A DNA stretch of 64,000 nt from the NCBI GenBank assembly GCA_023460035.1, contig JAEWRN010000021.1:310001-374000 (forward strand), given 5' to 3'. The translations under genes were made by a program, and so were the position numbers. Under the pieces are notes generated by a model. It had not been told where the DNA came from. It worked only from the letters and a program-made list of their open reading frames with translations, and made no database searches. Shown in pieces: positions 17,553 through 26,260 of this stretch (position 1 is its first letter; every line of letters starts with the position of its first letter). Source of the DNA: Bacillota bacterium. Lineage in GTDB: Bacteria; Bacillota; Clostridia; Oscillospirales; Ruminococcaceae.

Positions 17553-17581
17553 TTGACACCGTGGGGGCCACACCCTAAAAT
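17553..17581 (+). promoter_or_regulatory. Sigma-A promoter of HD-GYP copy 2
   Basis: TTGACA (17553-17558), 17-nt spacer, TAAAAT (17576-17581). The ~80-nt leader holds a CCCTGCC/GGCAGGG hairpin (17626-17647) shortly before the ribosome site. Confidence 0.75.
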
Positions 17582-17667
17582 AGAGGTAGAAAATGTTGCC
17601 GGGCCCCTAATACCCCGTTTGTACCCTGCCCAAAATAGAGGCAGGGCCACCACGATAGGAGGCTGTT

Positions 17668-18951
17668 ATGGAATATCAGGAACAGATTAACATTGGGAAA
17701 ACCCTGATGTGTCTGTCGCGCGCGCAGAGTATTTTATCGCCGCAGGTGGGGCGCCACCAGATGCAGGTAGCCTATTTGAGTTACCGCCTTGCAGAGCAGC
17801 TGAAGCTGCCGGCACAAGGCCGCAAAGAGCTGTGCCTTGCGGCTTTGGTGCATGATATTGGCGCGCTGTCGATGAAAGAGAAAATGGATGTGATTGACGG
17901 CACTGCAATTAACATCCACACCCATGCGTTTCGCAGCGCACGGCTGGTGCAGGACTTTGCGCCGCTGAAAAAAACGGCAGATATCATCCGTTATCACCAT
18001 GTGCCTTGGGCCGGTGGGCAGGGGGTGCGTTTTTGCGGCAAAGAGGTGCCGGCAGAAGCCCAGCTTTTGCACCTTGCAGACCGCGTTTGCAGCCGGCTGC
18101 CCGCAAGCGGCAATATGCTTTGCAAGGTGCCGCAGATGTTGGAATGGATTAAAAAGCAGGGTGATGCCGAATTTGACCCCCGGTATACCGCGGCGTTGGA
18201 AGTGCTGGTGAAGCAGGAATACATCTGGTTTGACCTTGCGAGCGACGACCCGATGGACCGACTGCCGGGGTGGTTGCTGCCGACTATCCCGCTGGTGGCG
18301 GCGGACGTGACAAAGCTGGCCGAATTGTTTTCACACATCATCGATTTTGGCAGCCAGTTTACCGCCCGGCACTCGGCAGGGGTGGCAAGTGTGGCGGAAT
18401 ACCTGGCGCAGCAAAGCGGCTTTTCGCCGGAGGACTGCCGCCGCATGAAAATTGCGGGTTACCTGCATGATTTGGGCAAGCTTGCGGTAGACAGCACGAT
18501 ACTGGAAAAAAATTCGGCGCTGAATGCTGAGGAGTTCAACGAAATCCGCGCGCACACCTACTACACCTACTATCTGCTGGACCCAATTAAGGAGCTGAAC
18601 GAGATTAAGCTGTGGGCGGCCTACCACCACGAGCGGCTGGATGGCGGCGGGTACCCGTTTCATATCACAGCGGACTTTTTGCCGTTGGGCGCGCGCATTA
18701 TGGCGGTGGCCGATGCGTTTACGGCCATTACTGAGGACCGGCCCTACCGCAGCGGCATGACCCCTGAAAAAGCGACGGAAGTGTTGCAGAACATGGTGCA
18801 AAAACAGGCGCTGGACGAGCAGGTAGTGAGGACACTGCTGACAAATTTTGATGAGGTGAACCACCTGCGCGCAGCGGCGCAAAAAAAGGCAATACGGTAT
18901 TACGAGACCTTTTTTCACGAGGAGTGCCCCTGTACCCCCGGCCAGAGCTGA
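17668..18951 (+). CDS. Tandem-HD protein with C-terminal HD-GYP domain (copy 2)
   Basis: A 427-residue protein that aligns with the preceding gene over its whole length, so the pair is a tandem duplication. All key residues are kept: ALVHDIGALS and RYHHVPW in the first HD module, GYLHDLGKLAVDS and YHHERLDGGGYP in the HD-GYP module, and IMAVADAFTAI near the end. Both copies look catalytically competent. Divergence is spread along the protein, most of all around residues 90-200. AGGAGG lies 6 nt before the ATG. Separate promoters suggest the copies respond to different conditions. Confidence 0.88.
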   Translation: MEYQEQINIGKTLMCLSRAQSILSPQVGRHQMQVAYLSYRLAEQLKLPAQGRKELCLAALVHDIGALSMKEKMDVIDGTAINIHTHAFRSARLVQDFAPLKKTADIIRYHHVPWAGGQGVRFCGKEVPAEAQLLHLADRVCSRLPASGNMLCKVPQMLEWIKKQGDAEFDPRYTAALEVLVKQEYIWFDLASDDPMDRLPGWLLPTIPLVAADVTKLAELFSHIIDFGSQFTARHSAGVASVAEYLAQQSGFSPEDCRRMKIAGYLHDLGKLAVDSTILEKNSALNAEEFNEIRAHTYYTYYLLDPIKELNEIKLWAAYHHERLDGGGYPFHITADFLPLGARIMAVADAFTAITEDRPYRSGMTPEKATEVLQNMVQKQALDEQVVRTLLTNFDEVNHLRAAAQKKAIRYYETFFHEECPCTPGQS

Positions 18952-18966
18952 CCGGATGCGCATGAA

Positions 18967-19015
18967 ATCAACAACCCCCCGCACAGTGAAACAACACTGT
19001 GCGGGGGTTGTTGAT
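18967..19015. terminator. Long bidirectional hairpin between convergent genes
   Basis: ATCAACAACCCCC-GCACAGTG (18967-18988, one extra C) pairs with its complement at 18995-19015, a stem of 21 bp with a 6-nt loop. The U-tract is short, but the stem ends both the HD-GYP gene and the leftward ABC permease gene. Confidence 0.8.
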
Positions 19016-19035
19016 GATTGACAGGATAAAAGTAC

Positions 19036-22000
19036 TTATTCGGGCGCTTTCAGGCTTTCCACCATGCTGATGCGGTGCAGCTTGCGCTGCATGACAAGGC
19101 TGACGAGAACGGTAAACAGCATCGTGAGCAGTGCCGACCACAAGTAGCTGGGGGCGTAGATGGATCTGCCGAACATGACAAGGTCGATTTCTGCGGTGAG
19201 TACGACAAAGCGGTGCAAAAACACGCCGAAGCCCAGCCCGCACAGGGTGCCGATGACGGCCAGCACCCCGGTTTCGCGGTAGATGTAAGCCGAGACCTCT
19301 TTGTTGTAAAAGCCGAGCACCTTAATGGTGGCAAGCTCTTTTTCACGCTCGGTGATGTTGATGTTGGTGAGGTTGTACAGCACGACGAAAGCCAGTGCTG
19401 CGGCCGAGAGGATGAGCACGACCACGATGAAGTTGACGCTGGTCATGCTGCGCTCGAAGCTGGCCGAAAGCTCGGTGGTGAACTGGGTGCCCGCCACGTC
19501 GCGGCATTTCAGCAAATCGCCGGCAAGCGACGCATCGCCTGCGGCCGAGCCGCCGGGCAGCTTGCACAGCAGCAGGTTGGGGGCGGCCTCTTCGCCAAAG
19601 GCGGCGGCATAGGTACTTTGCGACAGGTAGATGTAGTGGCCGACGTAGTTTTCGAAAATATCAGAAATTACAAGGCTGGCCTGCTTGCCGTCTTTGTTCT
19701 GCACCGTAATGGTGTCGCCGACTGACCAATGCTGGCGTTCGGCCAGCTTTTCGCTGACGAGAACCGAATTTTCATCAAGGGTCACGGGGGTATCCGGGTC
19801 GGTGCGGTGCCGGAATTCGAAGTATTGTTTGAATTGCTCGATATCCTGCGGCGCTTCCAGCACAACGCTGTCTGCGGGGTCGTTGCCGGACGGCACGACC
19901 TTGCCCTCGTTTTGCATGACGGGGGTGGAGTCCTCAATGCGGGTCTTGTCGGACAAAATGTCGCCAAGGTTTCGGCCATTTAGCGCATCGGCGTCTTTCA
20001 GCGCGACGATTAGCTGGTAGCTTTGCAGGTCGTTGAATTGTTTGGAGACGATGTCGGAGATGGAATCCCGCAGGCCGAACCCGGTGACCAGCAGTGCGGT
20101 GCAGCCGGCGATGCCGATGACCGTCATGAAAAAGCGCTTTTTATACCGGAACAGATTGCGTGCCGTCACCTTTTGGGTGAACTTTAAGCGGCGCCAGACA
20201 GGGGTGATATATTCGAGGAAAATGCGCTTGCCCGCTTTGGGTGCTTTGGGCAGCAGAAGCCGGGCGGGCACTTCGCGCAGCTCGGCCCAGCAGGCATTCA
20301 GCGTGGCGATGAGCACGACCCCGATGGCGGCCCCGGCGGCGATAAAGCCGTACTGCGTGTTGAACGGGGTGAGAATGCGCGGGATGTCATACATGATGTT
20401 GTATGCGTTGATGATGATGGAGGGGAACAGCTTCATGCCGACCATCATGCCCGCGACGCTGCCAAGCAGGCTGGCAAGCAGTGCATAAAAAATGTATTTG
20501 GCTGCAATTTGCCCGGGCGTGTAACCCAGTGCTTTGAGGGTGCCGATTTGCAGCCGCTCTTCTTCTACCATGCGGGTCATGGTGGTGAGGGCCACCAGTG
20601 CCGCGACGAGGAAGAAGAACACCGGGAAGACCTTTGCGATGTTGCCGATTTTTTCGGCGTTCGAATCGTAGCTGGAATAGCTGGTGTTGTCGCTGCGGTC
20701 CCATACATACCACTGGGCCTGCTCAATGTCCCGCACGGCGGCTTTTGCGTCGGCCAGTTGCTCGGCCCCGTCGGCCAGCTTTGTGTCTGCCTCGGCTTTG
20801 GCGTCGTCGTATTCCTGCTGGCCATCCGCCAGCTGTTGGCGGGCCTTTGCGAGGTCCTTGACGCCCTGGTCGTACTGCGCGCGCGCATCCAGCAGCTTTG
20901 CGTCCGCGTCGACAAACGCCGCGGCGGCGGTGCGGATGCCGGCGTCGAGTTTGGCGGCGTTGGCATCCAGCGCTGCGCGCTGCTGTGCGAGCGCCTGCTT
21001 TTGTGCGGCAAGCTGTGCCGCGGTGGCATCGAGCTGTGCTTTTGCGGTGGTGAGCGCCGCGCGTGATGCTTCGGTGGTGGTGCCGGCGGCGGCGAGCGCA
21101 CTAAGGCCGCTTTGCAGGGCGGAGAGCTGCGCCGCGTTTTCTGCCGCCAGCGCCGGGTTTGCAAGCAGGCCGGGCAGTGCCGCCAGCACGGTGGCGTCGC
21201 TGGTGTCGGGCAGTGGGCTGCCAAAGGCGGCTGCCAGCTGCGCGGCGGCGGCTTTGCCTTGCTCTAGCCCCGTGATGTTGGCGTTTTGGGTGTCATAGTC
21301 TTGCTGGCCGGCCGCCAGCTGTGACTCGCCGGCCGCCAGCTGCGCGTCATAGCCATCCAGCGCGGTGTAGCCGTCTTGAATTTGCTTTTGCTGTGCGGGC
21401 ACGGTGGCATAAAACTGGTTTTTCTGGTCGTCGAGCTGTTTTTGGCCGCTGTCGATCTGCGCCTTGGCGTCGGCCAGCTTTTGTTCGCCGTCTTGCAGCT
21501 CGGTTTTGCCGTCCTGCAATTTTTGGGCGGCGTCGGCCAGCTTGATATCCGCCTCGGCCTTGGCGTCGTTGTATTCGGTTTCGGCATCGGCCAGCTGCTG
21601 GTTGGCGTCGGTGATGACTTGCTGGGAGCGCGTATCCTCCCGCGCGGGGCGAATGGCATCTAACTCGTCTGCCACACTGCCGACCAGCTTGTCATAGGCG
21701 GGGCTGAAGGAGTCGAGCGCACGGGCACCGGCAACCGTTAAGTAGAGACCGGTGTAATAATCGTAAGAGAAGCTGTCGAGCGTGGTGTAGGCGATTAGCC
21801 CCACGGTGCCGCTGCCGACGGTGGTGTGCTCTTTTTCCATCGACAGGTAAAACGGAGTTTTGACAATGCCGACAATGGTAAAGGTAGCGGGCGCATTGTC
21901 CAGCACGGTTTTTTCGTTGTCTTGCGTGACGGTGAGGGTGTCGCCGACGGAAATGCCGTCGTCGACCAGACTTTTGGTGTGCACGACCACACATTCGCCC

Positions 22001-22404
22001 GCGGCGGCAGGCAGGCGCCCGTCAACCAGGGTGAGGTCATTGATGCCGTCACTGCCCGCGGCGCCGCCGGTGAGGGTGTGCATGCGGGTGGTGTAGGTGT
22101 CGCCTGCCACCGAGAGCAGCATCAGGTCGGTGTCCCGCGCGGGCTGCACCGACTCGATGCCGGGCAGTGCGCGAATGGCGGTGAGGTCATCGTCCGTGAG
22201 GCCCAGCGTGGAAACGACGCGCAGGTCGTACATGTGGTTTGCGTCGTAGTAATCATCGGCAGAATAACGCATGTCGACCGGGGAGGCCAGCAAGCCGGAC
22301 AAAAAACCGACCCCCAGCGCCACGATGGCAAAAATGGCGAGAAACCGCGACAGGCTGGAGCGAACGGTGCGCGCAATGGATTTGCGGTATGTTTTTTTCA
22401 GCAT
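19036..22404 (-). CDS. ABC transporter permease with two FtsX domains and long coiled coil
   Basis: A 1122-residue membrane protein. An N-terminal membrane segment (FLAIFAIVALGVGFLSGLLA) is followed by a large extracytoplasmic region whose residues ~260-570 are an Ala/Asp/Gln/Lys-rich heptad-like coiled coil (many LADAKAQ and LQDGKTEL-type units). A first FtsX core lies near residues 575-750, an extracellular domain at ~760-970, and a final FtsX core at ~990-1110. This is the layout of large MacB/YhgE-like exporter permeases of Firmicutes. It starts 1 nt after the stop of its ATPase gene, so the two form one transporter. The cargo is unknown: lipid, peptide or antibiotic are all possible. Confidence 0.88.
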   Translation of the reverse strand: MLKKTYRKSIARTVRSSLSRFLAIFAIVALGVGFLSGLLASPVDMRYSADDYYDANHMYDLRVVSTLGLTDDDLTAIRALPGIESVQPARDTDLMLLSVAGDTYTTRMHTLTGGAAGSDGINDLTLVDGRLPAAAGECVVVHTKSLVDDGISVGDTLTVTQDNEKTVLDNAPATFTIVGIVKTPFYLSMEKEHTTVGSGTVGLIAYTTLDSFSYDYYTGLYLTVAGARALDSFSPAYDKLVGSVADELDAIRPAREDTRSQQVITDANQQLADAETEYNDAKAEADIKLADAAQKLQDGKTELQDGEQKLADAKAQIDSGQKQLDDQKNQFYATVPAQQKQIQDGYTALDGYDAQLAAGESQLAAGQQDYDTQNANITGLEQGKAAAAQLAAAFGSPLPDTSDATVLAALPGLLANPALAAENAAQLSALQSGLSALAAAGTTTEASRAALTTAKAQLDATAAQLAAQKQALAQQRAALDANAAKLDAGIRTAAAAFVDADAKLLDARAQYDQGVKDLAKARQQLADGQQEYDDAKAEADTKLADGAEQLADAKAAVRDIEQAQWYVWDRSDNTSYSSYDSNAEKIGNIAKVFPVFFFLVAALVALTTMTRMVEEERLQIGTLKALGYTPGQIAAKYIFYALLASLLGSVAGMMVGMKLFPSIIINAYNIMYDIPRILTPFNTQYGFIAAGAAIGVVLIATLNACWAELREVPARLLLPKAPKAGKRIFLEYITPVWRRLKFTQKVTARNLFRYKKRFFMTVIGIAGCTALLVTGFGLRDSISDIVSKQFNDLQSYQLIVALKDADALNGRNLGDILSDKTRIEDSTPVMQNEGKVVPSGNDPADSVVLEAPQDIEQFKQYFEFRHRTDPDTPVTLDENSVLVSEKLAERQHWSVGDTITVQNKDGKQASLVISDIFENYVGHYIYLSQSTYAAAFGEEAAPNLLLCKLPGGSAAGDASLAGDLLKCRDVAGTQFTTELSASFERSMTSVNFIVVVLILSAAALAFVVLYNLTNINITEREKELATIKVLGFYNKEVSAYIYRETGVLAVIGTLCGLGFGVFLHRFVVLTAEIDLVMFGRSIYAPSYLWSALLTMLFTVLVSLVMQRKLHRISMVESLKAPE

Positions 22405-22405
22405 G

Positions 22406-23113
22406 TTACCACTCGATTTCTTCTACCGGGATGGGATGTTCGTTGCGCTCGTTGGACAGCGCCTTGCCGCTTTTGATGTGGATGACGCGGTCTGCCATGG
22501 CGGTGAGGGCGCTGTTGTGGGTGATGACGATGACCGTACGCCCGGTTTTGCGGCAGGTGTCCTGCAACAGCGAAAGCACCTGTTTGCCGGTGTTGTAGTC
22601 CAGCGCGCCGGTGGGCTCGTCACACAAGAGAATTTTGGGGTTTTTGGCGAGTGCACGCGCAATGGAAACGCGCTGCTGCTCGCCGCCCGAAAGCTGCGCG
22701 GGAAAGTTGCCCATGCGCTCGGCAAGGCCCACCTGTTGCAGCATTTCCTCCGCGGGCAGGGGGTCGCGGCAAATTTCGCTGGCAAGCTCGACGTTTTCAA
22801 GTGCGGTGAGGTTTTGCACCAGATTGTAAAACTGAAACACAAAACCCACGTCGTACCGCCGGTAGGTCGTAAGCTGGCGCTGGGTGTAATCGCTGACGAC
22901 GTTGCCGTCGAGCAAAATATGGCCCTCGTCACAGCTGTCCATGCCGCCAAGCATGTTGAGCACGGTGGTTTTGCCCGCGCCGGACGGGCCGACGATGACG
23001 CAGAACTCGCCCTGATCGACAAAAAAGCTGACATGGTCGGCCGCCGCGATGCGGTTGGAACCCATTTGATAATATTTGCACACGTTGTCAAAGGTGATGA
23101 AATGTTGCTGCAT
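22406..23113 (-). CDS. ABC transporter ATP-binding protein (MacB/LolD type)
   Basis: A 235-residue ATPase with Walker A GPSGAGKTT near residue 43, Q-loop FVFQFYNLVQ, signature LSGGEQQRVSIARAL, Walker B ILLCDEPTGALD and switch His in ITHNSAL. The motifs ALD-x-NTG after Walker B and FYNL in the Q-loop are typical of the LolD/MacB branch that powers FtsX-fold permeases. It is the first gene of a two-gene leftward operon, with an extended -10 promoter (TGCTACAAT) upstream at 23184-23176. Confidence 0.93.
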   Translation of the reverse strand: MQQHFITFDNVCKYYQMGSNRIAAADHVSFFVDQGEFCVIVGPSGAGKTTVLNMLGGMDSCDEGHILLDGNVVSDYTQRQLTTYRRYDVGFVFQFYNLVQNLTALENVELASEICRDPLPAEEMLQQVGLAERMGNFPAQLSGGEQQRVSIARALAKNPKILLCDEPTGALDYNTGKQVLSLLQDTCRKTGRTVIVITHNSALTAMADRVIHIKSGKALSNERNEHPIPVEEIEW

Positions 23114-23649
23114 AGTGTTTCTTCTTCCTTTGCTGGGGCGGCCCAGACTGTAAAAAATATAAAATGACTAAGTGTATTGTAGCAAAAAAAATTACCCGAA
23201 AAAATGAACGAACTGTAAAAAAGCCCAAAACAAAGCCAATAATTGGCGCTGTGCACCAAAAAACGAATAAACCGAACCGCGTTTTTGGTACGAAATAAAG
23301 CAAAAGCGGCACCGATTGCAAAAGAAAAAGGGCAGCGCCGGCCCCGGCCCGGTATGCGGCGCGCGGCAGGGGTATCCCGAAGGCGGTGCGGGGCGCAGAA
23401 AAACTGACGCAGGCAAACGGCCAGACAGCAAAAACGAAAGGTAATAAAACAAAAAAGAAGAACAGGGTATAAAAACGACAGAATATTTCACAAGGAAGGA
23501 AAAAACTGACAAAAATCACATTTTCCTTGACAATCGATGTGACATAACTATAATTTAATAGGTGACATTGTGGTGGTACAAAGAACCGCGATGTGCGCGA
23601 GGGCGTAGAGAGGGCCGCCCGCATTTTGCCACCAAGGGGGAAACGAAAA
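23114..23649. other. A-rich intergenic region with two outward promoters
   Basis: No gene is supported here. Leftward, TGCTACAAT (23184-23176) is an extended -10 for the ABC operon. Rightward, TTGACA (23527-23532), 16 nt, TATAAT (23549-23554) is a strong promoter for the zinc-ribbon gene. The stretch 23190-23520 is A-rich and T-poor on the + strand, and weak leftward frames in it lack ribosome sites. Confidence 0.6.
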
Positions 23650-23799
23650 TTGGTTTATATCTGTGATAATTGCAGATTTCTGTTTGAGCGGCAGGGCGAG
23701 GTGTTTCAATGCCCAGATTGCGGGAGCGGGCATATCCGCCCTGCGGTGGAGACGGAAATTGCAGAATATAAAAGCCGCAGGCAGAGCGAGGAGCAATGA
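23650..23799 (+). CDS. Small zinc-ribbon protein
   Basis: A 49-residue protein opening VYICDNC and continuing to FQCPDCGSGHIRPA: two CxxC knuckles 15 residues apart, the pattern of a compact rubredoxin-like zinc ribbon, followed by a charged tail. The start is taken as TTG at 23650, which has AAGGGGG 9 nt upstream; the longer open frame from 23593 lacks a ribosome site. A strong promoter lies 95 nt upstream and a terminator overlaps the stop codon, so it is a genuine single-gene unit. Its role is unknown; such proteins often bind RNA polymerase, ribosomes or metal. Confidence 0.7.
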   Translation: MVYICDNCRFLFERQGEVFQCPDCGSGHIRPAVETEIAEYKSRRQSEEQ

Positions 23800-23812
23800 G
23801 CTCCTTTTTTTT
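23787..23812 (+). terminator. Terminator overlapping the zinc-ribbon stop codon
   Basis: GGAGC (23790-23794) and GCTCC (23800-23804) with the TGA stop in the loop region, followed by eight T. Confidence 0.75.
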
Positions 23813-23900
23813 ATTTGGGGTAAGTAGTGCGACAATAAAAAAGGTGGCGTGTGCGCGGGCGCAGCGCCGCATAAAAATTTGAGCATTTTTGTGTTATGCC

Positions 23901-23929
23901 TTGTGCGCGCCGCCGGCTGATGGTAAAAT
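23901..23929 (+). promoter_or_regulatory. Promoter of the glucokinase gene
   Basis: TTGTGC (23901-23906), 17 nt, TAAAAT (23924-23929), the latter preceded by TGG. Confidence 0.6.
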
Positions 23930-23987
23930 AATACAACAAAGATGATTTTGCCGCTGTCAAAGCGGAAAAACAAAGGGGTTCGAAGAA

Positions 23988-24938
23988 ATGAAATACACCA
24001 TTGGGATCGACCTTGGCGGCACCAATATTGTGGCCGGCCTGGTAAATGAAAAGGGCGAAGTCACCGAAAAGGCCGCCGCAAAAACACAGGCGGAAAAAGG
24101 ATTTGCATTTGTCACCGAAACGATGGCGCAGCTGGTGAAGGAGCTTTTGACGCGTGCAAAACTGACGCCGGCCGATGTGAGCAGCATTGGTATTGGCAGC
24201 CCCGGCACGGCGGATAAGTCGACCGGCAACATTATTTTTTCAAACAACCTTGACTGGCACGACGTGCCGCTGGTGGCGACAATTAAAGAAAAGACCGGTA
24301 TCAACACCTATGTCGCCAATGACGCCGATTGTGCTGCGCTGGGCGAGTTTGTGGTGGGCGCCGGCGAAAAATACAATTCGATGGTGATGATCACGATTGG
24401 CACCGGGGTGGGCAGCGGTGTGGTGCTGGACGGCAAGTTGTTTGCGCCGGCGGGTTCTAGTGCGCCTGAACTGGGCCACACGACGCTGATTGCGGGCGGT
24501 GAAAGCTGCACTTGTGGCCGCAACGGCTGTGTGGAGGCGTATGTCAGCTTTACCGCGCTGATTCGCGATGGCAACCGTGCCGCCGATGCGTACCCCGAAA
24601 GCATGCTGGCCGAGCTGCGTGCAAAGGGCCAGGCCCTGAACGGCAAAAATATTTTTGACTGTGCCAAAGCGGGTGACGCGGTGGCAAAGGAACTGGTGGA
24701 CCGGTTTATTGAGCTGATGGGCCAGTTTTTTGCCAACGTGGGCAACTCGTTTGGTGTGAAGGTGATTGTCGTGGGCGGCGGCATTAGCAAAGAGGGCCAG
24801 TGGCTGGCCGACCGGCTGCGCGAGATTGTGGTACGCGAAATGTACGTGGGCGAGCGGTTTGCCCCGGCCATTGCGATGGCCACCTTGGGCAACGATGCCG
24901 GCGTGATTGGCGCCGCCATGCTGGAACAGTATCAGTAA
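23988..24938 (+). CDS. glcK: ROK-family glucokinase
   Basis: A 316-residue sugar kinase phosphorylating glucose at C6 with ATP. The N-terminal phosphate loop GIDLGGTNIVAG, the catalytic Asp in ANDADCAALGE near residue 107, the His of ELGHTTL and the ROK zinc motif CTCGRNGCVEAY near residue 175 are all present, followed by the second ATP site GVKVIVVGGGIS. There is no N-terminal DNA-binding domain, so it is an enzyme rather than a ROK repressor. AAAGGGG lies 9 nt before the ATG. It is a single-gene unit with its own promoter and terminator. Confidence 0.93.
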   Translation: MKYTIGIDLGGTNIVAGLVNEKGEVTEKAAAKTQAEKGFAFVTETMAQLVKELLTRAKLTPADVSSIGIGSPGTADKSTGNIIFSNNLDWHDVPLVATIKEKTGINTYVANDADCAALGEFVVGAGEKYNSMVMITIGTGVGSGVVLDGKLFAPAGSSAPELGHTTLIAGGESCTCGRNGCVEAYVSFTALIRDGNRAADAYPESMLAELRAKGQALNGKNIFDCAKAGDAVAKELVDRFIELMGQFFANVGNSFGVKVIVVGGGISKEGQWLADRLREIVVREMYVGERFAPAIAMATLGNDAGVIGAAMLEQYQ

Positions 24939-24957
24939 GATTTAGCCATAACATAGA

Positions 24958-24986
24958 CAAAGGCCCGGGCATTGCCCGGGCCTTTT
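24958..24986. terminator. Bidirectional terminator between glcK and the threonine aldolase gene
   Basis: AAAGGCCCGGGC pairs perfectly with GCCCGGGCCTTTT around ATT. Confidence 0.9.
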
Positions 24987-25013
24987 GGTATTTTAAAAAG
25001 TAGAAAAGGGGGC

Positions 25014-26051
25014 TTAGCCCGCTTTGGCAGCCCACGCGGCGACGGTGGCAACCAGGGCCTCTACGTATTGTGGAGGGGTAGCCCAGCTGCAGACAAAACG
25101 GGTGGCCTGCAGTTCGCCCTGAGGTGTGCCCCAAAGCTGAAACTCAAACGTTTTGCGCAGCTCGCTGATGAGCGGCAGCGGCAGCAGCGGGAAGATTTGG
25201 TTGGACACCGGCGGCATGAAAAAGCCAAAACCGGCCTCGGCAAAGCCCTGCGCGAGACGGGTTGCCATGGCGTTTGCATGCCGCGCCAACGAAAAATAGA
25301 GGTCGTTTGTAAACAGCGTTTCAAATTGCAGCCCCAGCAGCCAGCCTTTGGCCAGCATGCCGCCGCGCTGTTTCATGATGTAGCGGTAATCGGCTTTCAG
25401 CGCTTCGTTGCAGATGACCAGCGCCTCGCCCATCAGCGCGCCATTTTTGGTGCCGCCGATGTAAAAAGCGTCGGCATAGCGGGCAAGGTCTGCGAGTGCA
25501 AGGTCGCTGTGCGTGCTTGTAAGTGCGCTGGCAAGGCGCGCGCCGTCCACGTATAACAGCAGGCCCAGCTCGTCACACACGGCGCGCAGTGCCTGTAATT
25601 CGGCTTTTTGGTACAGTGTGCCGATTTCGGTAGAATCGGCGATGAACACGAGCCGCGGCTGCACCATGTGCTCGTCGGTGTGCTCTGACACCACAGCCCG
25701 CACCAGTGCGGGGGTCAGCTTGCCGTCGGGCGTGTCAATGGTGCACACCTTGTGGCCGGTGGCTTCAATGCTGCCGGTCTCGTGCACCGCAATGTGGCCG
25801 GTGGTGGCGGCAATGGCGGCCTGATGCGGGCGCAAAAACGCCGCAAGGCTGATGAGGTTGACCGGCGTGCCCCCGACAAGGAAATGCACGTCGGCGCCGG
25901 GGCAGCCGCACGCCGCGCGGATTTTTTCTGCCGCGGCGGCACAGTGACCGTCGGTGCCGTAGCCCGGGTTTTGAACAAGGTTTTCTTTGGTGAGCGCCGC
26001 AAGAATTTCGGGGCAGGCGCCCTCGCTGTAATCGTTGCTAAAGGAGATCAT
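25014..26051 (-). CDS. Low-specificity threonine aldolase family protein
   Basis: A 345-residue fold-type I PLP enzyme that splits threonine or a related beta-hydroxy amino acid to glycine and an aldehyde. Family landmarks are SNDYSEGACPEIL at the N-terminus, the PLP-stacking HETGSIEATGHKV region, the Asp of LLYVDGARLASAL and the Schiff-base lysine in YIGGTKNGALMGEA near residue 200. It starts at 26051 behind AGAGAGGG. It is a monocistronic leftward gene, convergent with glcK. Serine or allo-threonine are equally plausible substrates. Confidence 0.88.
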   Translation of the reverse strand: MISFSNDYSEGACPEILAALTKENLVQNPGYGTDGHCAAAAEKIRAACGCPGADVHFLVGGTPVNLISLAAFLRPHQAAIAATTGHIAVHETGSIEATGHKVCTIDTPDGKLTPALVRAVVSEHTDEHMVQPRLVFIADSTEIGTLYQKAELQALRAVCDELGLLLYVDGARLASALTSTHSDLALADLARYADAFYIGGTKNGALMGEALVICNEALKADYRYIMKQRGGMLAKGWLLGLQFETLFTNDLYFSLARHANAMATRLAQGFAEAGFGFFMPPVSNQIFPLLPLPLISELRKTFEFQLWGTPQGELQATRFVCSWATPPQYVEALVATVAAWAAKAG

Positions 26052-26173
26052 GACTGGTTACACCCTCTCTTTGGCCGGTGTGGGGGCAAAAAGGCCCGCG
26101 CACGTTGCCTGTTGCGGTTTATTATAACACCTTTGCCGCTGTGCGCAAAGAAAAAAGCATGGCCGGCACCCAA

Positions 26174-26203
26174 TTGCAAACGCGGCGGGCACTGTGGTAC
26201 AAT
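26174..26203 (+). promoter_or_regulatory. Promoter of the DEAD-box helicase gene
   Basis: TTGCAA (26174-26179), 18 nt, TACAAT (26198-26203). Confidence 0.65.
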
Positions 26204-26260
26204 AAACCCGTATGTGTGCGCCGGGCGGCGCCTTATTTTAAAGGATAGAGGTTGCTTTCA

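Noticed and set aside
22271..23167. 298-codon rightward frame opposite the ABC ATPase
   Set aside because: Antisense of a gene with all ABC motifs; no ribosome site.
23972..24000. GGTTCGA-like T-loop hinting at a tRNA
   Set aside because: It is the ribosome-site/start region of glcK; no cloverleaf can be formed.
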